Shown here: positions 1 to 10,935 of the stretch, piece after piece
Layout of the letters: each line of letters begins with the position of its first letter
Numbering within the stretch: position 1 is the first letter of the stretch
Assembly: GCA_916610825.1 (NCBI GenBank)
Contig: OU744446.1
Coordinates: 39,887,636 to 39,951,635, forward strand
Reading direction: 5' to 3'
Length of the DNA stretch: 64,000 nucleotides
From: Haliclystus octoradiatus
Taxonomy: Eukaryota > Cnidaria > Staurozoa > Stauromedusae > Haliclystidae
The notes under the pieces: model-generated
Databases searched by the model: none
What the model saw: only the letters and a program-made list of their open reading frames with translations
Told to the model about the DNA's origin: nothing
Program-made: the position numbers and the translations under genes

Positions 1-536
1 TACAAAGGGTGGGTGCGGTAAACCAAATACCAACAAAGAACTAACAACTAGCATTTAAATATGTTATAGTTATAAGTATTTACGACAAGAGAGTTTGACA
101 GTGATTTTCGGCCAACATTCTATGTTTCGTACGTCATAATCCATAATTAGAATTTTATGTTTAGTTAAGTAAGTTTCATGTTTAAGACGCATCATATAAA
201 GTTTAACACATGCGCACAACCATTTGTAAATATTTCAGTATAAAATTATGTACATCAATATATTTTCTTTGTCAGATGTAAGTTGCAAGAGACAGACTGT
301 TTTAGATAACGTTAAAATAAATATTCATTTACACAATTAAAAGTTAGTGTTTAATATAGTCTTGAAAGAAATCAAGTATATGTTGTTTATTGTTATGCTG
401 AACTGATATTCTCTTTGTGTCAAATACTCTGTCTGAAAGATTAATTGAATTAAATCGGAGAGTCCGATACATTCTATGATTTAATTGCAACAGGCAAATA
501 CAGACTCTCAAAGAACACAAGTGCCACTTTCCAATC
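1..536. other. Unassigned AT-rich sequence
   Basis: I see no convincing coding frame, splice structure or repeat here. It flanks the foldback element that begins at 537. Confidence 0.5.
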
Positions 537-3056
537 TAGTACAGTCATTATAAAAAATGACCTCACACAAATTGCAACAGAAACATTTTTCATCAATTCT
601 AGGGTCAAATTTTTTGCTTAACAACATATCCAAAATGTTCCGAAATCGAAGTAGGCAAAATGCCTTAATTTTGCTATTTGATTTATGGCATTCCCAGTAG
701 AAACATGAAAGCGAGGCTGTCCTTTTTCAGTGTAATCATGTGATTTAATTTGAGAGGAAAATATCAGGAATAGTAGCCTTGCATCATTTATCACATATAA
801 TGTGCTTAAAATTTCTTTACTGTCACCATGTATCAAATTACCAAAACGAGGCTACATATGAAGATTAAACAAATCGACATAGAAAAACTAGAAAAAGATA
901 TACACAGTAAGTGAAAAATGTTATTCATTATATTTTAACATTCCACTAGCAGTATAGATCATGTAAATACTTTATTTATCTTATTTAGAAAATACAATTA
1001 GGTAACATACATTGTTCACAATGAACAATTTTAGGCAAATGCATGGGGATATCATAGTCGCAATTATTTTTGACAGAAATTGACCATTACGATTTGATGA
1101 TAGGCCTGAAGAAAAACAGCAGAAAATGATATCCAATAGAAATGTTAAATTAAATTAAACTAACGAACTAATACCTTTTACTTCTTGACAGGAAATCAAT
1201 TAACTTTGTATATAGACTACAGTTATCCAGTCGTTCATGTTACTAATTTAGCCATGGAATGAAAATTGAACATGGAACTTCACCCAAAGGTTATGCCCAA
1301 AATGTTGACTATATCCTATACACATATACAATCAAACCTGCTATAACAGCCATCTCTATACAGCGACCACCTGTCTAAAGTGGTCACTATTGCAATGTCT
1401 TAAAATAGTATTTTCTATTAAATCAAAGATTGATGAGCTTGGCTGTAGTTTTGGTGATTTCCTCTTTTTCAGTCCTTGGTTTCACTGAGCAGACAAGGAA
1501 AGCTCGTATGGAGAAAATGGTCCATAGTCAATGAACTCGTATGAATAGTCCATGAACAGTTCATGAACATTGTTATTGAATGCTCCCGAGTTTTCATTTA
1601 TTATAAATTATACAATTTATAAATTAATTCAGCAGTTCATTAACTGCTTATAAATTGTTCATGAAACTTTGCATTTAACATTTATGAACTATTTTTCCAC
1701 GGAAGATTTTTATACAACAAATTTGATACATCCCCTGCAAAAAGTTCAGGAGTTCAAAAGCTTAGAACAATTCATGAACTATTCAAAAACAGCTCATGAA
1801 CCTTCACGGACAGTTCATAAACAATCCATGAAAACTTTGGGCCATTTAACGTTCATGAACTGTTCATGGACTGTTCATTAACTCCTGAACTGTTTTTCGC
1901 AGGGATATTATGAAGAGCTGCCAAACACATATTGTGAACCCTACAGTTTTACTCACTTGTATTCGAAGTTTCGAAAATATGTTAACCATTATTGATTAAA
2001 ATGAATGGAGAGCTAATCGTCGGGGAATTTTGCAAATTTCAAAAGTGGCACAAATTATTTGCTTTATACAAGTTTCCTTTATCTGCTCAGACGAACCAAG
2101 AACTAGAAAAAGAGTAACTCACTAAAACTGCAGCCAAGCTCATCAATCTTCGATTCAATAGAAAATACTATTTCAGAACATTGCAAGAGTGACCACTTCA
2201 GACAGGTGGTCGCTGTATAGAGACGGCTGTTATAACGGGTCCGATTGTATATGTGTATAGTATATAGTTAACATTTTGGGCATAACTTTTAGATGAAGTT
2301 CCTGTGTTCAATTATCATTCCATGGTTAAATTAGTAACATAAACGAGTGGGTAACTGTAGTCTATATACGAAGTTGCATTGATTTCCTGTCGATGATTAA
2401 TGAAGGTATTAGTTCTTTAGTTTAATTTAATTTAACGTTTCTATTGCATATCTTATTCTGCTATTTTTCTGCAGGCCTATCATCAAATCGTAATAGCCAA
2501 TTTCTGTCAAAAATAATTGCGACCATGAACATTCCTAGGCATTTGTCTGAAATTGTTTGTTGTGAACAATGTATATTACCTGGTTGTATTTTCTAAATAA
2601 GATAAATTAAGTATTTAACATGATCTATACTGCTAGTAGAATGTTAAAATATAATGAATAACATTTTTCACTTACTGTATATATCTTTTTCTAGTTTTTC
2701 TATGTCGATTTGTTTAATCTTCATACATAGCCTCGTTTTGATAATTTGACACATAGTGACAGTAAAGAAATTTTAAGCACATTATATGTGATAAATGATG
2801 CAAGGCTACTATTCCTGATATTTTCCTCTCAAATTAAATCACATGATTACACTAAAAAAAGACAGCCTCGCTTTAATGTTTCTACTGGAATTGCCATAAA
2901 TCAAATTGCAAAATTAAGGCATTTTGCCTACTCCGATTTCGGAACATTTTGGATATGTTGTTAAGCATAAAATTTGATCCTAGAATTGTTAAAAAAATGC
3001 TTCTGTTGCAATTTGTGTGAGGTTAAGGCTTATATTGGCTTAAAATGACTGTACTA
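537..3056. repeat. Large foldback (inverted-repeat) element, about 2.5 kb
   Basis: Two arms of roughly 0.97 kb (about 537-1510 and 2070-3056) are diverged reverse complements. Both outer ends read TAGTACAGTCATT towards the centre. The same 72-codon open frame appears on the minus strand at 618-836 and on the plus strand at 2746-2964, which is simply the two arms read outward; it is not evidence of a gene. The roughly 0.56 kb spacer (1511-2070) is full of short palindromes built on TTCATGAAC. The ends may be flanked by a TA duplication, which would suit a Tc1/mariner-type or foldback element, but no transposase is visible. The arms differ by scattered substitutions and small indels, so the insertion is not recent. 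Confidence 0.85.
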
Positions 3057-3758
3057 ATCATGAAAATGAGGCAGCAAAAAGAAAGCGAGACTTGAGCTAG
3101 CCAAGTACCAGATTTGAATTCATCGTGAAAACAAGGCTACGATTGAAGAATTCAAAATGGGCAAAAACACATTGTGACTTTGATTAAGATTGCAAATTAC
3201 TACTATGGCATTACTCGAAAATAGTTTATTTAAAGTTTATCCATGAAATTTCATTTGATTATCTCTGTATTGTTCCCAAGAGAAATTTTGCGCGATGATA
3301 ACATAAAAAGCAAGAAAAACTCAATATTTATGTCACAATTTGTGAAATTGCGCAGCTGCGGTTGAGAATAGCCTATCTCACGTGGCGGATATGTCTGCTG
3401 CGCAGTACAAGGATTCCGGTCTGGCATAAGTAATCGAAGTCTGTTGTAAACTGAATTTTCCAAGTTATTTTGTAAGAACTAAACAACATGGCGAAGTGGC
3501 GATTTATGTCAAAAATGTCTCGCTAAATACAATCAGTCTATCAGATGAAATGTCTGTCTATCCATGAAGTCTAGACTCATCAGGTGGCGCCCCGGAAAAC
3601 AACAAACGTATGAATTATTACTTGTTTAGGAACACCCTGAAGTGTTTCCCAATTTGTGTTGATAGTTTCAAACAATAGATTAAAAACATCTATTTTATCT
3701 GTAATGACTTTTGATATTTTCAATAGAATTCTTAATTTGGTTTTCCTTTACAGCAAAG
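3057..3758. other. Unassigned sequence between two transposons
   Basis: Only short open frames are present, none with recognisable homology. No splice-supported exon was seen. Confidence 0.5.
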
Positions 3759-3890
3759 TTAGGCTAGGGTTATATGGACGCACCAAACTCAATTGATTCA
3801 TTCATTCGAATTAAATCTCATGATAGCGCGCTTCGTATAACACTATTCGGTTCATCAACATTCCTCAAAAAACATTAAGTGCGTCAAGCT

Positions 3891-3923
3891 AGCTCCGCAC
3901 GTCAAGCCTTGACGTGCGGAGCT
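3891..3923. repeat. Perfect 16-bp hairpin with one-base loop
   Basis: The arm AGCTCCGCACGTCAAG (3891-3906) is followed by one C and then by its exact reverse complement (3908-3923). It lies inside the TIR element at 3762-6679. A weaker outer palindrome (GATAGC...GCGC against GCGAGCGAGCTATC) surrounds it. Confidence 0.9.
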
Positions 3924-4649
3924 CTTCTCCATGAATTTAATTCATCGCCGCGTTATGCGAGCGAGCTATCATCGCAACGAACTAAGTACATTCGACTCAC
4001 GGTGCCGTGACTGAGCTCCTATATCTACCTTATATGGCAATAAACCGGGGGATGTGTAAATCATAAATTATTTTAAAGGATGTTTCCATGGCAATGTGAT
4101 AGAAAGAACATCGCTTTGGGAAGTTGTTATGGTGACTTGTTTATATGATTGAAAGATGGTTGACAGGGAAGCTGATGTTTTCCAAAATCATGATTTAAAA
4201 CATTTGAAAATGTTTTCTTTTAGTCAATCACAATGCATCAGCACTAGAATTGGGGTCGCTTTTATCATAATATGTTATTTTAATGGAAATTCGCATTTAA
4301 TTTGCTCTGACTACTATGCCTTGTTAGAACAAAAACTGTTTCCCGTAAAAATGCTTCCAAACCTTTGAGATTACTACTTCATACAAGTTTCAAACTATTG
4401 ATAGGCAAAATAGAACGGAAAAATAGCTGAAAATGAAAAATAATCATCATCATCATCATCATCATCATTTATTGAGTATACCTTATCAGCCATTTCCGGC
4501 TTTTTTACAAAGGGCTCATACAGAATAATACATTTAATAAAAAAAAAAAAACATTAATATAAAGATTAAAAGCTAATTAATTAGAATACATGGATATAAT
4601 TATTATTTCGATATATATAGATATGATTTACATTTTTCTTTATAAATGG

Positions 4650-6464
4650 CACTATCAGCAATTGCTTTCATCGAGGATGGCAGACCGTTCCACAAACAAG
4701 CACCGGCTGATTGGAAAGAGTGACGATGGCTTTGTTTGATATAGATGTCATTATTGTGTCTTGGTGGTTAATGGAGAAGAGAAGAATGTGGTTAACAGAG
4801 GAGGGTGAAACTCAACCAGCTTTCCTGGGTACAAAAAATTAAATTTCAGAAAGCTGGTTGAGTTTCACCCTGTCTCTAACGCTGAGCCAGTTAAGTTGCC
4901 TAAGCATGTCTGAGACAGGAGTCCTGTAGTGGCATTGGAGTACCGTCCTCATGCCTCTATTTTGTAGTATCTGGAGGCGATCGAGGTGTTTGTTCATACA
5001 GTTCCCCCAGACAACAGCACAGTAGTCGAAATGTGGCAAAACAAGAGCGTTGAACAAAAGTTTCCTCGTTTCAAGAGGTAAAAATTTACAGCTGTATTTT
5101 AGAACTCCCAGACCCCTGTTGAATTTGCTAATGATTTGATCTATGTGGGCATCGAAATTAAGGATACAGTCAATTTTTATGCCAAGATATTTTATTATGT
5201 CTACTTGTTTTATATGAGAGTCATTTAGTTCAACATTCAGAGTACTATTGTTAAAGTATTTGGAACCAATTAGCATGCAGTTGGTTTTATTTATGTTAAA
5301 GCTAAATGTAAATTGATTTAATTTCAAAAGAAAGAGTATCATTTATAGCTTCAACAGATTTATGTGAGAAATAAATAATTGTGTCATCCGTGTATAAATT
5401 TATATTACATTTATTTACTGCAGTTGAAATATCGTTAATGTAGATTAAGAATAAAAGAGGACCTAAAATGGAGCCCCGTGGAACTCCACAATTAACTGTA
5501 CCTACGTGAGATGCTATATTACTATTAAAAACATATTGTTTTCTATTTGTTAGATATGATTTGAATAAATCTAGATTACTGTTACTACATCCATAATGCA
5601 TTAGTTTTTCTAATAAAATCGAGTGGTTCACTGTATCGAAGGCTTTCCTGAGATCAATGCTTACCGCCCCAACTCGTTTTTTATTTTGAATTTCACTGAA
5701 GCAAAATTCAGTGAAGCTGAGGATACTACTGGCTGTGCAGTGACGTTTTCTAAATCCTGACTGGTAAATTGACAATAAACTATATTTGTTAAGATGATTA
5801 GATAGCTGTTTATGAATTATTTTTTCTAAAATTTTTGATAGTACTGGTAAAATAGAGATTGGCCTATAATTATTTTTATCTTGTTTGGAATTAGATTTAT
5901 GGATAGGGTTAATTTTAGCGGCTTTAAACGCTTCAGGAAAAACCCCTGTGACAAGAGATAGATTGAAAATTTCACAAAGGATAGGTGAGATGGATGGCGA
6001 GACAATTTTTACTAACTTCGTTTCAATATTATCCATACCAATGGACTTCTTCAGCGGTAGATTATTAATTATTGATTGGATTTCATAAGACGTTACTTTT
6101 TCAAATTTAAATGGATTAGTAGGCTAGACTTGCTATAACTTTTAGAGGTTAAGTACCTTTTCACAAAATCAATGGGGTTACTATTTACAACAGGTATTGT
6201 AGATGCTAGTTTATTTGCTATTGCGATAAAGTATTGATTCAATTCATTGGCTATTTCCATTTTATTCAAAATAATTTTGTTATCAATGTCCAAACTTTCA
6301 ATTCCTTTGTGTTGATTCTTACTTGGAAGAACGTTCGTTTTCAGGAATTTCCACATCTGTTTTGGATTATTTTTATTTTCTTTGATTTGGCAGCAATAAA
6401 AGTTACGCTTGCATTTTCTAAAATATTTCGTAAAATTATTTCTTGCGCTTTTGTAAAGCTCTAA
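4650..6464 (-). pseudogene. LINE reverse transcriptase, frameshifted
   Basis: This is the polymerase part of a non-LTR retrotransposon, which would copy its RNA at a nicked target site. Visible on the minus strand are the linker before RT (6464-6093), RT core motifs with NYRPISILP, SIDLRKAFDTV, GVPRGSILGPLLF and a YTDD catalytic box (usual form YADD) in 6110-5302, and the C-terminal domain with FNALVLPHFDYC (5342-4839). A final WNGLPSSM-like segment lies near 4690. At least two frameshifts (about 6115 and 5320) and an inverted duplication at 4804-4871 break the frame. The endonuclease is missing, so the copy cannot move by itself. Confidence 0.88.
4804..4871. repeat. Local inverted duplication inside LINE
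   Basis: A 22-bp segment (4804-4825) is repeated in inverted orientation at 4849-4870 with a 23-bp spacer. The arms carry LINE sequence itself, so this looks like a template switch or local rearrangement rather than an inserted element. Confidence 0.75.
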
Positions 6465-6780
6465 AAAGCTATTAAAGCTCTAAAAAGCAAACAAAACACT
6501 CTGGTTTCAAACCATGCGGTATAATTCCAAGAAAACTACTTCCTATCACGTGACATTTTGGCCAGTTTTTAAAGATCGTCGACATTCGGTTCGTCTGTAT
6601 AACCCCAAATGCGAATTTAATGCTATTTGGTGTCACACCTAATTCGAATTGAGTTCGGTGCGTCCATATAACCCTAGCCTTACCTGTCATTAATAGGGGA
6701 TTTCGATCTCGTAGCATTTTTGTTTTTTGAATTAAGTAGTTAAATACAGTTGGTAACAGTTGCATTGTTAAGATATTTCT

Positions 6781-6969
6781 TTAAAGGAGACAACTTTCAG
6801 CTGGCAAGTCGAATCCTGTGAAATCTTCTGGCGTGAAATGTTCAGAACAAATAATAGATGTTGGCAATGGTTGCCAATTCACATACTTCAACGCTTTTGT
6901 CCATTGACGATATAAATCTGCATTATTAGTAGGGAATCTACGGGAAAGAGCATTTAAATTATTTGTCAC
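6781..6969 (-). pseudogene. THAP-domain fragment
   Basis: The 62-codon minus-strand frame has the spacing of the second half of a THAP zinc-finger DNA-binding domain: RRFPTNN, then W-TKAL, NWQPLPTS, and the signature ICSEHF followed by DF. THAP domains occur in P-element-like transposases and in host transcription factors. The first zinc-binding cysteine pair is missing upstream and no transposase catalytic part follows, so I read it as a decayed transposon fragment. It lies just outside the TTA-flanked element, which may be coincidence. Confidence 0.55.
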
Positions 6970-7559
6970 ATTGCTTCAGGAAAAAGAAGTTATTGTTTGA
7001 TGATTTTTTTCCAACCTGTGAAAGGAGATTTTCTGTTAACCCTCTGATTTGTCTCCCTTTAGTATTTAAACACCCCCGTAGGCACAGCACATTTCAGGCA
7101 TAACAATCCAACAAATATTTACTATCTAGCAAACACTTGTGCTGTCGAATTAAGAAAAAATTACTCGATGTGATAGTTAATTTCCTTCAGAAACTGTTAG
7201 CGGGGATATTTTTGCTTCAAACATTGTTTGTTTATATTTAATTCCGCATAACGGGGTTTCAGTTTTCGCATTTTTTTTTAAACAGCGGCTTTGATTTGAA
7301 GTCCGTCAATGAAATCAGCAGTCTATGTAAGTCTATGGGTGAACGCCATAGTGGATTTCATGTATTTTACTCCGGATATATCCGGCGTAAAATGTAGCTG
7401 ATTTTTCGAAAATTTGGCATACAGATTCTCAAATCCTGGTATTTCCAATTAATTGTTGGCGTATTTTGTTGTGTTATGTGAAAAGTACGCATGTACGCAG
7501 TTTACATACATCGGACGTTGGCCCAAGGTCACGGTTCCGGCTCCGCCTTGCCCCTTGTC
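6970..7559. other. Unassigned sequence
   Basis: Nothing recognisable was found on either strand apart from short open frames. Confidence 0.5.
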
Positions 7560-7563
7560 ATAA

Positions 7564-7812
7564 TGTGAGATTAATTGATGTTGTTGTTGTGTTATATATA
7601 GAGCCGTTCGTGCTCGTTGTAAGGAGCTCATTCGTAGTTCATTCGTAGTCTGTTCGTAGTTATATATAATAAGGAGAGTCGTCGTACGTTATCGCGAGCC
7701 GTAGTCTCAAGTCGATACATTATCGATGTAAGAAATATATATAGAATACGTTATACACCAATTGTGTCATCTGTGTCTCGTCTCTTACCACTCGAATAAC
7801 ATCGTCGTTACA
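7564..7812 (+). mobile_element. Solo LTR with 4-bp target duplication
   Basis: The 249-bp unit starts TGTGAGATTAATTG and ends CATCGTCGTTACA, the usual TG...CA limits. ATAA directly flanks both sides (7560-7563 and 7813-7816). A TATATATA promoter-like box lies at 7593-7600. Such a unit is typically left after recombination between the two LTRs of an LTR retrotransposon. A 4-bp duplication also marks the complete CsRn1-type element at 9707, but the LTR sequences differ. Confidence 0.72.
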
Positions 7813-7816
7813 ATAA

Positions 7817-9105
7817 TGTGACTTAATGTCTTTGAGTGTAAAAATTAAATAAGTTTTCATACCTTGTAAAGTTAGGCTAACTGATAGGATTAGGTAAAAA
7901 ATAATAATGAGGCAAAACGTCCATGTCTTCATCAAATATTTCTCATTCGCCATCATTCATCGATCGTTGTCACTCCAAGTCTCCAAAAGAAGGAGTCCAA
8001 CACTTTAAACTAAACTCTTGCCTCTTCGACTTCGACTTCGAGAACTATTTTAAACTACCATTGCCCGATTAAGGCACTCGTTTCCATCGTTTGTAAATTA
8101 TTGATAAATATCAAAGTAATAAAATGCTATAATGTAATTTATACACGAATTAATCCATCCTTACTTCGCTGGATTACAGTCTCACAACAGCGAATAATAA
8201 TACCCATAAATGTAGATAAATGTGGCCGCCATGTTGACATTCCCAGGACTGGAGATGATTCACATTACGAGTACACGGGGCCTGAGCATCATTCTAATTA
8301 TCATTTCCGAGAATTAATTTGCTGGTCTGTAAATTATGATGTTTAGTTTTTGTAAATTATCTGAAGACCGAAGGGTAACTGAGAAAGGGTAAGTGAATCA
8401 TGGTGTATCTAACAGTATATCTAACGCAGTCAGACGCCATATGATGATATGTAGGTTGAGATCTTCCCTTCCGCCACGTCTCATATTTCATGACAAAACA
8501 AAATTGTGCTAGTAGAGTGGACCAGAGGAGTGGACCTTGCCTTGTCGCTTTCTACCTCAGACACATAGGATAGTCACTTGGTTCGTTTCTTTTACAATTT
8601 ATTCGCCGAATAATGAAGTAATTATACGATCTGTTACCGTAATAGCAGGTCGTCTATTATTCTGATGCAGACGTTCTACGATCACGATGTAGTGGTAATT
8701 CTAATATTGTCATCGCGGTTTGGTTTTACTTTGGGGTTTAATAATGATTATCACACTGACTGTAAACGTCCAATTGCGTTAGGTAAGACCTTTGTTGTGT
8801 AGTAGGCATATCAATAACGACAGAACGTTTCATGTTGTTGTGTTTAATGATATCGGTAAAAATATATAACTGCCTCTTAGCTGGAGCTTACATCGACTGA
8901 CCTCAATCAACTTGGTCAGCTATAATTACATTATATGTGTTAATTTATTATTATACGAGGCTAATGTACTAATATGGAAACGAGGCTGTTTCCAGCACTA
9001 CAGTTGTGAATAGCTATGACTTCTGAATGAGTTCCCTGGCGGATTACAGCTATACTTGTCGATATCAGTGATTATCAATCAACTATTATTAAACTCTTTT
9101 TTTGC
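7817..9105. other. Unassigned sequence
   Basis: About 1.3 kb with no recognised gene. The 81-codon plus-strand frame at 8101-8346 has no recognisable domain and no coding support. Confidence 0.5.
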
Positions 9106-9650
9106 ATCATCATCATTTATTCTGATAAGTTTTACAATAACTTTTTTTCACAGGACTGATTTACGTAATAAACTAGAGAATAAACATAAAATAATTGATT
9201 ACAATAATACATAGATACATATATACAGCTACAAGGTTAATTAAATACGAACTTAACAGTCAAGATGCTGTAATTTTATTGGTATTTAAATGCTTCTCAA
9301 GGAGACTTTTGAAACTTTTCCTTTTGGAAACCTCCTTCATTGTAGACGGTAGCCTGCTCGCAGACTCACTGTCAAAATGTAAACTTGGTAAACAGTATAG
9401 TACGGGGGTCTACTGTTTACGAAATTTACATTTTGACAGTGAGTCTGCGAGCAGGCTATGTAGACGGTAGATCATTCCACTTGTGAGCACCAGCATATTG
9501 AAATGAATGGCGATGGCTTGACTTGATGTATATATGTCATTATGGGTGTGAGATCTTGTCTTGGTCGTATTTAGTTGTTGAAATAAATGGGAGAGCAGAG
9601 GAGGAGCTAGATTGAATTTTAGTTTGTGAGTGAGCATTAGTGGTGTGGTG
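9106..9650 (-). mobile_element. LINE 3' end with (ATG)n tail
   Basis: On the minus strand a LINE C-terminal coding remnant, readable as THNDIYTSSQAIAIHFN, is followed by a 3' UTR and a short (ATG)n tail at 9106-9120. The same tail sequence appears on the plus strand at 19120-19180. The copy is interrupted by a small hairpin element at 9352-9458. Confidence 0.75.
9352..9458. mobile_element. Tiny hairpin element with about 9-10 bp target duplication
   Basis: Arms of about 35 bp start AGCCTGCTCGCAGACTCACT and are nearly exact reverse complements across a short loop. GTAGACGGT lies directly before the element, and again after it with two extra bases (AT). A 9-bp duplication would suit a Mutator-like element; that class is inference. 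A diverged single end of the same family is at about 52110-52175. Confidence 0.72.
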
Positions 9651-9706
9651 CATATTGTTTTTTCAAGTTTGGTTTAGTGCCTATCATCATAGTGCAAGCA
9701 ATATAG

Positions 9707-9975
9707 TGTAGTGGATTAATTTATCAGCCTCTCTATCAGGCAGCTGATATTAGCTTATCCTCCTTTTGAGGTAACCTCGTATATAATCATATAAAAACCA
9801 ATGTAAAGTATATTATTAATTAGATTCACTTTGACAAGCACTGGTATTAGTTTATCATTACAATTATATTCAACATATATTATCTTGTGGGAGTTCTTAA
9901 TTCAATATGAATACAAGGAGTCAGATTACCATAACACCTAGAAGATCACCCATTAGAGTGATAAGATCTCCTACA
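9707..9975 (+). repeat. 5' LTR of Gypsy element
   Basis: 269 bp, TGTAGTGG...CTCCTACA. A TATAAAAA box lies at 9790-9797. The gag start codon at 9907 lies inside this LTR, so its last 69 bases are coding. Confidence 0.93.
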
Positions 9976-10935
9976 ATTGGTGACCCCGCAACCAACATCG
10001 CAGCCGCTAATAACTCAATGTCAGTTGCAGCAGATGAGGAATCTCAAAATCAAACCAGTCAACAAATCAAACAACACAATCACTTCATATCGCTGAAATT
10101 ACCACCATTTCTACCGCTACAAATACTATTCTGGTTTATGCAAGTGGAGTGCTTATTTGATCTAAAAAAAATCACAGATGAATTGACACGATTTCGATAC
10201 GTGGTGGCTGAACTGCCGTCAAATATTGGCCCACTGGTCGTCAGCACGGAGCTCTTCACCTCAGCCACACCCTTCACTGATTTAAAGAATAAACTACTAC
10301 AGATATTACAAAAGACTGATCAAGAGAAATTAGAAGAAGCTCTTGGCACAATTTCGCTGGAGGGTTTGAAACCATCAATCTGCAGTATGAAGATACAACA
10401 GTCGCTGTCTGCTTCAGGTATCGCGCCCACTGATAATCTTGTAAGACATCGTTTATTAAATGCTTTGCCTATTAATATTCGTCAGCTTTTGATAAGCCAT
10501 ACAGAATTGCCCATGCCACAATTTTTGAAAGTAGCTGACACTGTTTGGGGCGCTTTCCGTAATGACAACTCCTATTCTAATAATCTTGGTGTTTTCCCTA
10601 TTACACCACCCTTAGATCAACATTTTTTTCAACAGGCTCCAGCATCAGTTCAGGCAGTTCGGTATCAACAACCGAATTCTTCTGCTCAGTATACGCGCAA
10701 TAACGATCAATACACGGTTATTACAAGCTACTCAAAAGGTCAACGCGCTAAAATATGCCGCTCTCACATTTTTTTTGGTGAAAAAGCTCACTATTGTCGT
10801 CCTCCTTGTCAATGGCCTGGTCCAAAACTGCCAACAATTTTAAACAATAATCAGGCAACACCAAACAATTCCCGTCCTGTCTCGCCTGCTCCAATTAATT
10901 CTGTCTCCGCCATCCAGGCCCCGGAAAACTTTTGA
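9907..10935 (+). CDS. gag: Gag polyprotein of CsRn1-type Gypsy
   Basis: This 342-residue protein would form the intracellular particle of the retrotransposon. The first 23 residues are encoded inside the 5' LTR and the next few by the primer site, because the only good ATG is at 9907. A nucleic-acid-binding finger is near the end: C284-x2-H287-x9-C297-x3-C301, the CHCC arrangement typical of CsRn1-clade gag rather than the usual CCHC. The middle (residues 45-200) has the helical capsid character of Gypsy gag. The frame stops at 10935, overlapping pol, which is in the -1 frame. Confidence 0.88.
   Translation: MNTRSQITITPRRSPIRVIRSPTIGDPATNIAAANNSMSVAADEESQNQTSQQIKQHNHFISLKLPPFLPLQILFWFMQVECLFDLKKITDELTRFRYVVAELPSNIGPLVVSTELFTSATPFTDLKNKLLQILQKTDQEKLEEALGTISLEGLKPSICSMKIQQSLSASGIAPTDNLVRHRLLNALPINIRQLLISHTELPMPQFLKVADTVWGAFRNDNSYSNNLGVFPITPPLDQHFFQQAPASVQAVRYQQPNSSAQYTRNNDQYTVITSYSKGQRAKICRSHIFFGEKAHYCRPPCQWPGPKLPTILNNNQATPNNSRPVSPAPINSVSAIQAPENF
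9977..9988 (+). promoter_or_regulatory. Primer binding site, tRNA-Trp type
   Basis: TGGTGACCCCG, one base after the LTR end, matches the complement of the 3' end of animal tRNA-Trp. This primer is known for CsRn1-clade elements. Here it is also translated as part of gag. Confidence 0.75.

Larger units (their letters stand above)
4442..6466 (-). mobile_element. 5'-truncated LINE (CR1/L2-like) with (ATG)n tail
   Basis: Reading on the minus strand, the element starts near 6466, runs through a reverse transcriptase and its C-terminal domain, and ends in a 3' UTR and an (ATGATG)n tail at 4442-4470. Related 3' ends occur at 43516-43715 (minus); the copies at 9106 (minus) and 19120 (plus) belong to a similar family. 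CR1/L2-type LINEs commonly end in short tandem tails rather than poly(A); the clade call rests on the style of the RT motifs and is inference. Confidence 0.85.
3762..6679. mobile_element. TIR DNA element with TTA target duplication, split by a LINE
   Basis: The left end reads GGCTAGGGTTATATGGACGC and the right end is its reverse complement. The first 25 bases or so match well and the similarity continues into an ACTCAATT stretch. Direct TTA triplets flank both ends (3759-3761 and 6680-6682), as expected for PIF/Harbinger-type insertion; this class assignment is inference. The original element is only about 0.9 kb, because a minus-strand LINE occupies about 4442-6466. No transposase is encoded, so it looks non-autonomous. 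Confidence 0.65.

Noticed and set aside
618..2964. Two matching 72-codon frames as a duplicated gene
   Set aside because: They are the two arms of the foldback element read on opposite strands; no domain or start context supports a gene.
4442..4470. (CAT)n tract as an independent microsatellite or CRISPR-like repeat
   Set aside because: It is the LINE 3' tail; the same tail follows other copies. No CRISPR array exists in the window.
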